From assembly GCF_000717025.1 (NCBI RefSeq), contig NZ_JNXG01000004.1, positions 248,001 to 312,000 of the forward strand: a stretch of 64,000 nucleotides of DNA, read 5' to 3'. Shown piece by piece: positions 24,036 through 32,064 of this stretch. This DNA is from Streptomyces atroolivaceus (GTDB lineage Bacteria; Actinomycetota; Actinomycetes; Streptomycetales; Streptomycetaceae). The notes under the pieces are model-generated. The model had not been told where the DNA came from. It ran no database searches and saw nothing but the letters and a program-made list of their open reading frames with translations. Within the stretch, counting starts at the first letter, position 1. Each line of letters starts with the position of its first letter. The position numbers and the translations under genes are program-made.

Positions 24036-27000
24036 GTGCACTACGGCATCCTCGGAACCACCCGCGCCCTCCGCGCCGACGGCACGGCCGTCGCCCTCAG
24101 CGGGGCGCGGCTGCGCGCCCTGCTCACCGTGCTGGCCCTGCGCCCGGGGCGTACGGTCCCGGCCGGAGTGCTCGTCGACGAGGTCTGGGACGGCGATCCG
24201 CCCGCCGACGCCCCGGGCGCCCTGCAGGCACTCGTCGGCCGGCTCAGGCGTGCGCTGGGCCGGGAGGCGGTCGAGTCCGCGTCCGACGGCTACCGGCTCG
24301 CCGCCGACCCGGACGCCGTGGACCTGCACCGCTTCCAACGGCTCACGGGGGAGGGCACCCGGGCCCTGGAGGACGGCGACGCGGCGAAGGCCGTCACGGT
24401 CCTCGACGACGCGCTCGCCCTGTGGCGCGGACCCGCACTCGCCGACCTGCCGGACCGCTCCGTGGCAGCCGCACGCTGGGAGGCGAGGCGCCTGGACGCC
24501 CGCAGGACGCGGATCGAGGCCGTCCTCGCACAGGGCCGTGCCGACCACGTCCTGTCCGACCTCGCCGGGCTCTGCGCAGACCACCCGCTCGACGAACCCC
24601 TGCAGGCGCTCCGTGTCAGGGCGCTGCGGGACGCCGGACGCACCGCCCAGGCACTCGCGGTGTACGAGGAGGTGCGCGCCCTGCTCGCCGACCGCCTCGG
24701 CACCGACCCGGGCCCCGCACTCCGCGCCCTGTACGAGGGGCTGCTGCACCAGGACCCGCCCGCCCCCGCTCCCGTCCCCCTCCCCGCACGGCCGGGCAAC
24801 CTGCGGGCCAGGCTGACGAGTTTCGTCGGACGCGAGGCGGACATGGCGGACCTGCGGGAGGACCTGACCCGGGCCCGGCTGGTCACCCTCCTCGGCCCCG
24901 GCGGGGCGGGCAAGACCAGGCTGTCCCAGGAGACCGCCGAGTCGGTCGCCGCCTCCTGGCCGGACGGCGTATGGGTGGCGGAGCTGGCCCCCGTCGACGA
25001 CCCGGAGGCCGTACCCGAAGCCGTGCTCAGCGCTCTCGGCGCCCGTGAGACCGTGCTGCGGGGCGCCGGAGCCGAAGGGCTCCGGGCCGTCGAGCGAAGC
25101 TCCGTGGCCGGCGCCGGGAGCGCGCTCACCCACCTCACCGAACACTGCTCGCGGCGGCGCATGCTGCTGTTGCTCGACAACTGCGAGCACGTGATCGAGG
25201 CGGCGGCCCGGCTCGCCGAGCATCTCCTCGCCCGCTGCCCCGGACTCACCGTCCTGACGACGAGCCGCGAGCCCCTCGGTGTCCCCGGCGAACTGGTGCG
25301 CCCCGTCGACCCGTTGCCCGACCCCATGGCCCTGCGTCTGCTCGCCGACCGTGGTGCCGCCGCCAGGCCCGGCTTCCGGGTCGACGCCGACGCGGCGACG
25401 GCGGCGTCCTGCGCCGAGATCTGTCACCGGCTCGACGGGCTTCCGCTCGCGATCGAACTGGCCGCGGCCCGGCTTCGGATGCTCGGCCCGCGGCAGATCG
25501 CCGACCGTCTCGACGACCGCTTCCGCCTGCTGACCAGCGGCAGCCGCACGGTGCTCCCGCGCCAGCAGACCCTGCGTGCCGTCGTCGACTGGTCCTGGGA
25601 CCTCCTCGACGAGGGTGAACGCGCCGTGCTGCGGCGGCTGTCGGTGTTCTCCGGGGGCTGCGACATCACCGCGGCGGAGGAGGTCTGCTCCCTGCCGGGT
25701 ACGCCGTCCGGCGACCCCCGCGACGTGGCGGTCGTCCTCGGCTCGCTCGTGGACAAGTCCTTGGTCGTGGCAGCGCCCGGCGACGGCGGCGACATGCGCT
25801 ACCGGCTTCTGGAGACCGTCGCCGAATACGCCGCGGAACACCTCGACGCGTCGGGGGAGCGGGCCGTCGCCGAACGCCACCACCTCGTCCACTACAGGGA
25901 GCTCGCCCGCGCGACCGACCCCGAACTCCGCGGCGCGGGGCAGCAGGCCGCCCTCGCGCTGTTCCGGCGGGAGTACGAGAACGTGCGGACCGCGCTGCGG
26001 CGCGCCGTCGCCGCGCGGGACGAGCACGAGGCGCTCTGCCTCGTCCACTGTCTCTTCTGGTACTGGCAGATGCGTGATCTGCGGGGCGAGGCGCGCTTCT
26101 GGGCGGACGCGGTCGCGTCTCTCGGCCCCGATCCGTTCGCCGAACCCGTCGAGCCGGCGCCCTCGCTGGTCGAACGCTGCACCGACCGCCCCCCGCCGAT
26201 GGAGCCGGAACAGCTCCAGGAGGCCAGGCGCGGTGTGCGGCTGGTCCAACTGGCCAGCATGGACCACGGTACCGACGAGTGGTTCACGGGTGCCGGCCGG
26301 GAATGGCTGCGGGCGATCGCCCGGACCTATCGCCCCGGCCAGCCGCAGACCTGCCGGATGCCGGGGTCGATGTGGATGTTCGCCGTCCTGTTCACCGGGG
26401 ACCACGCCCGGTTCCGTGAGCTCCTGGACGGTACGGTGCGCACCTGCCGGGAGCTCGGTGACGAGTGGGAGCTCGCCACCGCCCTCCAGATGCGGGCCAA
26501 CGCGCTGGCGAACCGGCCGGACTGGGCGGGCGAGGCCGGGCGTGACGCCGACGAGAGCCTGGACATCTTCATGCGCCTCGGTGACGCCTGGGGCGTCGCC
26601 GAGGCACTCGCCTCCAGGGGCGAGGCCAACGAACGCGCCGGTGACAGCGCGGCCGCCGCCGAGGACTTCCGTGCCGGGGTCGCCTACGCCGAGCAGCTCG
26701 GAGCCCACGCCCAGGTGGCGGTGCTGCGGGCCAGGTACGCCTCCGCGCTCTGCGACACGGGCCGCGGGGCGGAGGGGGAGCGCATCATGCGCGAAGTGCT
26801 CGCCGAGGGTGGCCAGTCCGGCTCCGAGGCCAGGACATGGGCCCGGCTGTATCTCGCGCTCTGGCTGGGAAGGACCGACCGTATCGCTGAGGCGCGTGAG
26901 CACCTGGACGCAGTGCGCGAAGTGCTCGCGTCCGAGAACGTTCCGTTGCCGTTCTTCGAGGGGTTCATCCTGGGTTTCCAGGCCTGGCTGGACAACCTGG

Positions 27001-27377
27001 AGGGGCTCTACGGCACCGCCCTGCCCCGGGCCCTCCGCGCACTGGAGCGGTCCCGGGACTCCCTGGTGGAGATGGTGGCACCCCATATGACCGCCGTCCA
27101 CCTGGTCACCGTCGCCTGGGCTCTCGCCGGCGCCGGCGCCGGCGCCGGTGGCGAGCAGCGGGGGGCGGACGCGGCGCGGCTGCTCGGCCTCCACGCGGCG
27201 CTGCTCCCGGACGGATACCTCCCCACCGCCATGGAGCGCCGGAACCTGGCCCGCGCGGAGGAGACCGCGCGCGCCGCCCTGCCCGACGCCGAGGCGTACG
27301 AGGCCGCCCACGCCGAGGGCGGTGGTCTCACGGTCGAGGAGGCCACCGCCCTGGTGCACGCGTACGTCGGAGGCTAG
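24036..27377 (+). CDS. AfsR/SARP-like regulator: HTH-BTAD-NB-ARC-TPR protein
   Basis: An 1113-residue transcriptional activator of the large SARP type. The OmpR-like winged helix is at residues 1-90 (LSGARLRALLTVLALRPGRT, LVDEVWDGDPP), the bacterial transcriptional activation domain at about 95-245 and an NTPase module after about 265. Walker A is GPGGAGKT near residue 287 and Walker B RRRMLLLLDNCEHV. The NB-ARC tail includes RQQTLRAVVDWSWDLLDEGE, and the last 400 residues are helical repeats of TPR type. Such proteins activate secondary-metabolite or stress genes. The linked target is not obvious; the convergent DrrAB exporter stops 3 bp away. GTG start with a leaderless-type -10. The Walker A residues are intact. 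Confidence 0.9.
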   Translation: MHYGILGTTRALRADGTAVALSGARLRALLTVLALRPGRTVPAGVLVDEVWDGDPPADAPGALQALVGRLRRALGREAVESASDGYRLAADPDAVDLHRFQRLTGEGTRALEDGDAAKAVTVLDDALALWRGPALADLPDRSVAAARWEARRLDARRTRIEAVLAQGRADHVLSDLAGLCADHPLDEPLQALRVRALRDAGRTAQALAVYEEVRALLADRLGTDPGPALRALYEGLLHQDPPAPAPVPLPARPGNLRARLTSFVGREADMADLREDLTRARLVTLLGPGGAGKTRLSQETAESVAASWPDGVWVAELAPVDDPEAVPEAVLSALGARETVLRGAGAEGLRAVERSSVAGAGSALTHLTEHCSRRRMLLLLDNCEHVIEAAARLAEHLLARCPGLTVLTTSREPLGVPGELVRPVDPLPDPMALRLLADRGAAARPGFRVDADAATAASCAEICHRLDGLPLAIELAAARLRMLGPRQIADRLDDRFRLLTSGSRTVLPRQQTLRAVVDWSWDLLDEGERAVLRRLSVFSGGCDITAAEEVCSLPGTPSGDPRDVAVVLGSLVDKSLVVAAPGDGGDMRYRLLETVAEYAAEHLDASGERAVAERHHLVHYRELARATDPELRGAGQQAALALFRREYENVRTALRRAVAARDEHEALCLVHCLFWYWQMRDLRGEARFWADAVASLGPDPFAEPVEPAPSLVERCTDRPPPMEPEQLQEARRGVRLVQLASMDHGTDEWFTGAGREWLRAIARTYRPGQPQTCRMPGSMWMFAVLFTGDHARFRELLDGTVRTCRELGDEWELATALQMRANALANRPDWAGEAGRDADESLDIFMRLGDAWGVAEALASRGEANERAGDSAAAAEDFRAGVAYAEQLGAHAQVAVLRARYASALCDTGRGAEGERIMREVLAEGGQSGSEARTWARLYLALWLGRTDRIAEAREHLDAVREVLASENVPLPFFEGFILGFQAWLDNLEGLYGTALPRALRALERSRDSLVEMVAPHMTAVHLVTVAWALAGAGAGAGGEQRGADAARLLGLHAALLPDGYLPTAMERRNLARAEETARAALPDAEAYEAAHAEGGGLTVEEATALVHAYVGG

Positions 27378-27380
27378 ACG

Positions 27381-28232
27381 TCAGGACGCCTTGCGGAACT
27401 TGGACACCGCGAGCGGGGCCATCACCGCGGTGATGACCACGGTCCAGCCGAGCGTCACCCAGACCGAGTGGGCGAGCGGGCCGCCCATCATCAGGGCGCG
27501 GGCGGCGTCGGCCAGGTTGGACAACGGGTTGTAGTCGGTGAACGTCTGGAGCCAGCCCGGCATGGTCGTGGTCGGCGCGAAGATGGACGAACCGAACTGG
27601 AGCGGCATCAGCACGAGCATCCCCATCCCCTGCACGGCCTGTGCCGTCTTCATGGTCAGTCCGAGCAGGATGAAGATCCACATGATGGCGGCACCGAACG
27701 CGGCCGACAGGGCGATCGCCCCGATCAGCCCGAGCACCGACTCCTGCAGCTCCATGCCGAGCGCGAAGCCCATGCCCAGCAGGATCAGGGTGGCGACCAT
27801 CATCCGGCCGAGCTCGACCACGATCTTCGCGATGAGCACCGAGGAGCGGGCGATCGGCATGGTGCGGAACCGGTCCATGACCCCCTTGCGGAAGTCGTCG
27901 TTGACACCGGAACCGACCGCCATCGCGATGTTCATGCCCATCATCGCCATCAGGCCGGGGATCAGGTAGTTGAGGTACTCCTGCCGGCCGCCGCCCATAC
28001 TGCCGCCGACCGAGCCGCCGAAGACGTACACGAACAGCAGCGTGAAGATGACCGGCATCAGGAGCGCGTCGAACATCGACTCCGGATCCTTCTTGATCTG
28101 GAGCAGGTTGCGCCGCACCAGGGCCCCGACGTGGCGCAGGTTGTTCCGCAGCCCGATCCGGCCCTCGTCGTGGAGCTTCGGCGACGGTGCGGAAGCCTCG
28201 GTGGGGGCGGGCGTCAGAGTCGTCGTGCTCAT
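27381..28232 (-). CDS. ABC-2 type transporter permease (DrrB-like)
   Basis: A 283-residue membrane protein with a cytoplasmic N-terminus and six hydrophobic segments, belonging to the ABC-2 family of daunorubicin-exporter permeases. The conserved amphipathic segment LMPVIFTLLFVYVFGGSVGG and the FRKGVMDRFRTMPIARSSVL loop (the DrrB loop that docks on the ATPase) are present. Its ATG overlaps the TGA of the ATPase gene (ATGA, bases 28229-28232), a sign of coupled translation and a 1:1 complex. The pair likely exports a hydrophobic drug or lipid. Confidence 0.9.
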   Translation of the reverse strand: MSTTTLTPAPTEASAPSPKLHDEGRIGLRNNLRHVGALVRRNLLQIKKDPESMFDALLMPVIFTLLFVYVFGGSVGGSMGGGRQEYLNYLIPGLMAMMGMNIAMAVGSGVNDDFRKGVMDRFRTMPIARSSVLIAKIVVELGRMMVATLILLGMGFALGMELQESVLGLIGAIALSAAFGAAIMWIFILLGLTMKTAQAVQGMGMLVLMPLQFGSSIFAPTTTMPGWLQTFTDYNPLSNLADAARALMMGGPLAHSVWVTLGWTVVITAVMAPLAVSKFRKAS

Positions 28233-29239
28233 GCCGCGACCTCCTGGGGAGTCGTGTCGGTGACGGTGGCCTTGTCGCCCGTGATGGCCAGGAACACCTC
28301 GTCCAGGCTGGGCAGTGCGGTGGAGACGTGGGCGAGCGAGAAGCCCCGGGTGCCGAGCAGTCCGATGACGGCCGTCAGCTGCTCGTCGCTGAGGATCGGT
28401 ACGTAGAGCAGTCCCTCGTCCGGGACCGCCTGGGCGCCGGCGACGCCGTCGAGACCGGCCTCCCTCACCGCCTGGGCCATCGCGGCCAGTTCGGCGGGAT
28501 CGGACGGCCGTATCTGCAGGGTGCGGCCGCCGACCTTGGCCTTGAGCTCGTCGACACCGCCCCGGGCGATGATCCTGCCGTGGTCGATGACGGTGAGCTC
28601 GCTTGCGAGCTGTTCGGCCTCTTCCATGTACTGGGTGGTGAGCAGCACGGTCGCGCCCTCCGCGACCATCCGCTGCACCTCGTCCCAGACCTCGTTGCGG
28701 GTGCGGGGGTCGAGCCCCGTCGTCGGCTCGTCCAGGTACAGGACGGCCGGGCTGCCGATCATGGATGCGGCCAGGTCCAGCCGCCGCCGCATGCCGCCGG
28801 AGTAGTCCATCGCGGCCTTCTTCGCCGCGTCGGTGAGCGAGAAGCGCTCCAGCAGCTCGTCGGCACGGGACCGGGCCTTCTTGCGTGACAGGTCGAGCAG
28901 CCGCCCGATCATGTAGAGGTTCTCCCAGCCGGAGAGCTTCTCGTCGACCGAGGCGTACTGCCCGGTCAGGCCGATGGTGCGGCGCAGCTGGCGGGGCTGC
29001 TTCACCACGTCGTAGCCCGCCACGACCGCGTGCCCGGCGTCGGGCAGGATCAGGGTGGACAGGCAGCGTACGAGGGTGGTCTTCCCGGCGCCGTTGGGCC
29101 CGAGCACGCCGAGGACGGTGCCCTCGCGCACATCGAGGTCCACACCGTCCAGCGCCTTGGTCTCGCCGTAGTGCTTGACCAGCCCCCGTACCTCGACGGC
29201 GTTCGTGCCGCCCCTGAGGTTCTTGTCGTTTCGCGTCAT
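28229..29239 (-). CDS. ABC transporter ATP-binding protein (DrrA-like)
   Basis: A 336-residue ATPase of the daunorubicin-resistance ABC family. Walker A is GPNGAGKTTLVRCL, the Q-loop IGLTGQYASVDEKLSG, the signature YSGGMRRRLDLAASM, Walker B VLYLDEPTTGLD and the H-loop TTQYMEEAE. The C-terminal 90 residues carry the DrrA-specific domain (GGVDELKAKVGG...). The ATG at 29239 is chosen because it starts the usual MTRN/AVEVRGLVKHYG module; the longer frame lacks a ribosome site. Four phased direct repeats lie 24 to 62 bp upstream, implying control by a dedicated regulator. Confidence 0.92.
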   Translation of the reverse strand: MTRNDKNLRGGTNAVEVRGLVKHYGETKALDGVDLDVREGTVLGVLGPNGAGKTTLVRCLSTLILPDAGHAVVAGYDVVKQPRQLRRTIGLTGQYASVDEKLSGWENLYMIGRLLDLSRKKARSRADELLERFSLTDAAKKAAMDYSGGMRRRLDLAASMIGSPAVLYLDEPTTGLDPRTRNEVWDEVQRMVAEGATVLLTTQYMEEAEQLASELTVIDHGRIIARGGVDELKAKVGGRTLQIRPSDPAELAAMAQAVREAGLDGVAGAQAVPDEGLLYVPILSDEQLTAVIGLLGTRGFSLAHVSTALPSLDEVFLAITGDKATVTDTTPQEVAA

Positions 29240-29262
29240 GGGGACCATCAGACCAGCCGCTA

Positions 29263-29301
29263 CCGACAAGTCACCGACATGTCGCTGACAGCGCACCGAC
29301 A
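29263..29301 (-). promoter_or_regulatory. Four direct repeats at exact 11-bp spacing upstream of drrAB
   Basis: On the plus strand CCGACA, CCGACA, CTGACA and CCGACA start at 29263, 29274, 29285 and 29296, exactly 11 bp apart; in the drrA sense this reads TGTCGG-N5 repeated. The centre also forms the palindrome CGACATGTCG (29275-29284). One-helical-turn direct repeats are typical of OmpR/PhoB-type response-regulator or SARP binding sites. Confidence 0.6.
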
Positions 29302-29344
29302 GCGAGGTGGCGGAGGGGCGGCCCGGTCCCGGGCCCTGGAGGGG

Positions 29345-29381
29345 CGACAGCCCGCCGATGGGGGAAGTCGGCGGGCTGTCG
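29345..29381 (-). terminator. Terminator hairpin after panB (14-bp perfect stem)
   Basis: Bases 29345-29358 (CGACAGCCCGCCGA) and 29368-29381 are exact complements with a 9-nt loop, 27 nt beyond the panB stop on the minus strand. Confidence 0.8.
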
Positions 29382-29407
29382 GTGGTGCGGCAGTGGTCAG
29401 CGGGGCG

Positions 29408-30295
29408 TCAGTGGAAGGTGTGCTCCGCCGCGGGGAAGGTGCCGCCGATGACTTCCTCGGCGTACTCCTTGGCGGCGTCGGTGAGCACCTGACGCATGTT
29501 CGCGTACTGCTTGGTGAAGCGCGGCACCTTGCCACCGGTCAGCCCGACCATGTCGGTGTACACGAGCACCTGCGCGTCCGTGTCGGGCCCGGCGCCGATG
29601 CCGACGGTCGGGATGTGCAGGGTGCGGGTCACCTCGGCGGCCAGCTCGGCCGGTACGAGCTCCAGGACCACGGCGAAGGCGCCGGCGTCCTGCACCGCCT
29701 TCGCGTCGCGCAGCAGCTGCTGGGCGGCTTCCTCGCCGCGGCCCTGCACCCGGTAGCCCATCGCGTTGACGGACTGCGGGGTCAGCCCGATGTGGCCCAT
29801 GACCGGGATCCCGGCCTCGACCAGGAGCCGGATCTGCTCGTGGGAACGCTCGCCGCCCTCCAGCTTGACCGCGCCGACGCCGGCGTCCTTGATCAGCCGG
29901 GTGGCGTTGCGCAGGGCCTGCACCGGGCCCTCCTGGTACGCCCCGAAGGGCAGGTCGGCCACGATGAGGGCACGCTTGGTGCCCCGCACGACGGCGGCCG
30001 AGAGCATGGCCATCTCGTCCATGGTGACGGGCACGGTGGTCTCGTAGCCGAGGTGACAGTTGCCCATCGAGTCGCCGACGAGCATGACCGGGATGCCGGC
30101 CTCGTCGAAGACGGACGCGGTCATCGCGTCGTAGGCGGTGAGCATGGGCCACTTCTCGCCGCGCTCACTGGCGGCGGCGATGTCGTGGACGGTGATGCGG
30201 CGGGTGCTCTTTCCCCCGTAGAGCGCCTTGCCGGCGCCGGGTGCGGGACCCGAGGGGGGAGTGGCGGACTGGTTCTGCGCAGCCTGCAGCGACAT
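29408..30295 (-). CDS. panB: 3-methyl-2-oxobutanoate hydroxymethyltransferase (PanB)
   Basis: A 295-residue TIM-barrel enzyme making ketopantoate from alpha-ketoisovalerate and methylene-tetrahydrofolate, the first step to pantothenate and CoA. Signature stretches are LTAYDAMTASVFDEAGIPV, MLVGDSMGNCHLGYETTVPVT (metal-binding Asp), KLEGG, MGHIGLTPQSVNAMGGY-like and VLELVPAELA with the catalytic Glu. The ATG at 30295 has AAGGAG 9 nt upstream; an ATG seven codons earlier has none. The first 35 residues are a Pro/Ala-rich extension seen in Streptomyces PanB. It is monocistronic, ending at a 14-bp terminator. Confidence 0.95.
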   Translation of the reverse strand: MSLQAAQNQSATPPSGPAPGAGKALYGGKSTRRITVHDIAAASERGEKWPMLTAYDAMTASVFDEAGIPVMLVGDSMGNCHLGYETTVPVTMDEMAMLSAAVVRGTKRALIVADLPFGAYQEGPVQALRNATRLIKDAGVGAVKLEGGERSHEQIRLLVEAGIPVMGHIGLTPQSVNAMGYRVQGRGEEAAQQLLRDAKAVQDAGAFAVVLELVPAELAAEVTRTLHIPTVGIGAGPDTDAQVLVYTDMVGLTGGKVPRFTKQYANMRQVLTDAAKEYAEEVIGGTFPAAEHTFH

Positions 30296-30713
30296 GGCCA
30301 ACGGCTCCTTCGTCATCTCGAGGCGCCCTGACGGCGTCCCCGGATCCCTTCCATGGTGGCATCCCGCAGCCGTTCCCGGGAAGTGGGCCCACCGCGTCCG
30401 GTGAACGGTGCGCGGCGACCGGGTCCCCAGCGCCCCCGCCGGAGGACCTCGCCGGCCGCGTCATCCGGACCCTCCTCCGGGAACGCGCACCCCGCTCACC
30501 GGAACCGCAGGTCACGGAAGTGGAACCGACGGCCTCCCCTGTGTGATCGTTCTGTCACAAGCCCCACACCCACGGCCATGGCCGGAACCCGCCACACCAC
30601 ATCGGTCGTCCTGATGGCAGTACGGCCGTCGTCGACGGCGGGATCGGCGTCACCCATCGCCTAGGGTCGGGAGGCGCGGTGATGTGTACGGCAAGGCAGT
30701 GAGGACGAGCGCA
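30296..30713. other. 418-bp intergenic region: divergent promoters only
   Basis: No coding frame here looks real by codon usage. The only structured elements are a TGTGA-N8-TCACA dyad near 30542 and a -10-like TAGGGT near 30662 upstream of the EEP gene. The panB promoter must also lie here on the other strand. Confidence 0.5.
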
Positions 30714-31736
30714 ATGGTGCAGGCGTACAGGGCGGACACCGAGAACACCGGCGCGGGTCAGCAGCCGGACTCCCGTTTCCGGGCACTGCGTCACAGACTG
30801 GCCTCCGACCGGGGCATCTGGCGGCGCGGCATCCTCCTGGCGCTGTGGTCGGTCCTCCTGACCGTCATCATGGTCTTCCACGCCGAGATCCCGAACGCCA
30901 TCGGCAACCTGGGCAGCCTCACCGAGACGTTCCTGCCCTGGTTCGGCCTTCTCGTGCCGTTCCTGCTGCTCCTCGGTCTGGTCCGGCGCTCCGCGACCGC
31001 GGTGATCGCCCTCGTCCTGCCCGTCGCGGTCTGGCTCAATCTCTTCGGCGGCCTGCTGTTCGCCGACAAGTCGGGCACCGGGGGCGACTTCACGGTCGCC
31101 ACCCACAACGTCAACGCGGGCAACCCCGACCCCGCGGGAACCGCCCAGCAGGTCGCGGGCTCCGGCGCCGACGTCGTGGCCCTGCAGGAACTGCCGAGCG
31201 GCAAGGTGGCGGCGTACGAGGACGCGCTCGCCGACCGTTATCCGCACCACTCCGTGCAGGGCACCGTCGGCCTGTGGAGCAAGTACCCGGTGACGGACTC
31301 CAGCCCCGTCGACATCAAGCTCGGCTGGACCCGGGCCATGCGTGCCACGGTCACCACCCCCGAGGGCCCGGTCAAGGTGTACGTCGCCCACCTCCCCTCC
31401 GTACGGGTCAAGCTGAACGCGGGCTTCACCGCCAACCAGCGGGACGACAGCGCGGACGCGCTGGGCGAGGCGATCGCCCACGAACCGCTGGACCGGGTGG
31501 TCCTGCTCGGCGACCTGAACGGCACGATGAACGACCGCTCGCTGAACGCGGTCACCGCCCAGATGCGCTCCACCCAGGGCGCGGCGGGCGACGGATTCGG
31601 CTTCAGCTGGCCGGCGTCCTTCCCGATGGCACGGATCGACCAGATCATGGTGCGGGGCCTCGAGCCCCTCGCCTCCTGGACCCTCCCCGCCACGGACAGC
31701 GACCACCTCCCGATCGCGGCCCGCGTCCAGTTGTGA
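30714..31736 (+). CDS. Membrane-anchored endonuclease/exonuclease/phosphatase (EEP) family protein
   Basis: A 340-residue protein with a cytoplasmic basic N-terminus, three transmembrane helices (about residues 38-58, 70-88, 96-115) and an external EEP catalytic domain. Metal-site motifs are ATHNVNAGN, ALQELPSGK (catalytic Glu), LLGDLNGTMNDR and the final SDHLPIAARV (Asp-His pair). Topology would place the hydrolase outside, so phospholipid or extracellular phosphodiester substrates are likely. The ATG at 30714 has GAGGA 8 nt upstream; a GTG ten codons earlier is an alternative. A hairpin at 31740-31765 follows the stop codon. Confidence 0.9.
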   Translation: MVQAYRADTENTGAGQQPDSRFRALRHRLASDRGIWRRGILLALWSVLLTVIMVFHAEIPNAIGNLGSLTETFLPWFGLLVPFLLLLGLVRRSATAVIALVLPVAVWLNLFGGLLFADKSGTGGDFTVATHNVNAGNPDPAGTAQQVAGSGADVVALQELPSGKVAAYEDALADRYPHHSVQGTVGLWSKYPVTDSSPVDIKLGWTRAMRATVTTPEGPVKVYVAHLPSVRVKLNAGFTANQRDDSADALGEAIAHEPLDRVVLLGDLNGTMNDRSLNAVTAQMRSTQGAAGDGFGFSWPASFPMARIDQIMVRGLEPLASWTLPATDSDHLPIAARVQL

Positions 31737-31739
31737 GCA

Positions 31740-31772
31740 CGCGGGTGAATGACGGGGCACCCGCGCTATGCT
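31740..31772 (+). promoter_or_regulatory. Hairpin plus -10 box of the leader-ORF promoter
   Basis: CGCGGGTG (31740-31747) pairs with CACCCGCG (31758-31765), serving as the terminator of the preceding gene. TATGCT (31767-31772) follows at once and sits 7 nt before the ATG of a 24-codon leader ORF, so that ORF is expected to be translated from a leaderless transcript. Confidence 0.6.
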
Positions 31773-31779
31773 CTCCCGC

Positions 31780-31854
31780 ATGTCCAGCCCCGAGTCCGAC
31801 AGACTCCGGCCGCCGGTCCGCCGGTGGCCCGTCCGTGACGCCGCAAGCCTCTGA
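31780..31854 (+). CDS. Leader peptide (24 aa, Arg-rich) upstream of a drug-efflux MFS gene
   Basis: ATG at 31780, stop TGA 31852-31854. The peptide contains RLRPPVRRWPVRD, including the RLR and VRRW basic clusters. It has no Shine-Dalgarno but begins 7 nt after a -10 box, typical of leaderless actinobacterial uORFs. R-x-R ("+x+") motifs in nascent leaders, as in ErmD leader MRLR, arrest macrolide-bound ribosomes. The downstream region folds into a hairpin (31894-31918) and leads to an efflux gene, so translational attenuation is plausible. A second small frame, 31932-31991 (MSRKKTGHSTALPSPRSGA), lies between them with no good ribosome site. Confidence 0.55.
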   Translation: MSSPESDRLRPPVRRWPVRDAASL

Positions 31855-31893
31855 CCCCAGCGGTCAGCCGGCTTCCCCTGTCGCGCCGTCGAC

Positions 31894-31918
31894 CACCGCC
31901 GGATCCTCCCCGGCGGTG
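31894..31918 (+). promoter_or_regulatory. Attenuator-type hairpin in the leader of the MFS gene
   Basis: CACCGCCGG (31894-31902) pairs with CCGGCGGTG (31910-31918) over a 7-nt loop. The right arm CCGGCGG can pair instead with CCGCCGG copies inside the leader ORF (about 31809-31823), so the two pairings exclude each other. Confidence 0.5.
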
Positions 31919-32064
31919 CGGGCCGACTCCCATGTCCCGTAAGAAAACCGGACATTCCACCGCGTTGCCGTCCCCGCGCTCCGGCGCGTGACGACGGGCG
32001 CGGCCCGCATCCCCCTGCACACCGCTCGTTCCTCCGACCGGTTCCGTACAAGGGGCTTCTCCTC

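Noticed and set aside
23982..27359. 1125-codon minus-strand frame opposite the AfsR-like gene
   Set aside because: Composition typical of an antisense shadow and no recognisable domain; the plus-strand protein has full HTH, BTAD, NB-ARC and TPR signatures.
30541..30562. TGTGA-N8-TCACA dyad upstream of the EEP gene as a Crp site
   Set aside because: Crp sites need a 6-bp centre (GTG-N6-GNCAC in Streptomyces); the spacing here is 8, so I only mention the dyad in the gap entry.
31932..31991. Second small frame MSRKKTGHSTALPSPRSGA in the efflux leader as a separate gene
   Set aside because: No ribosome site or promoter; kept only as a comment because it lies within the attenuator region.
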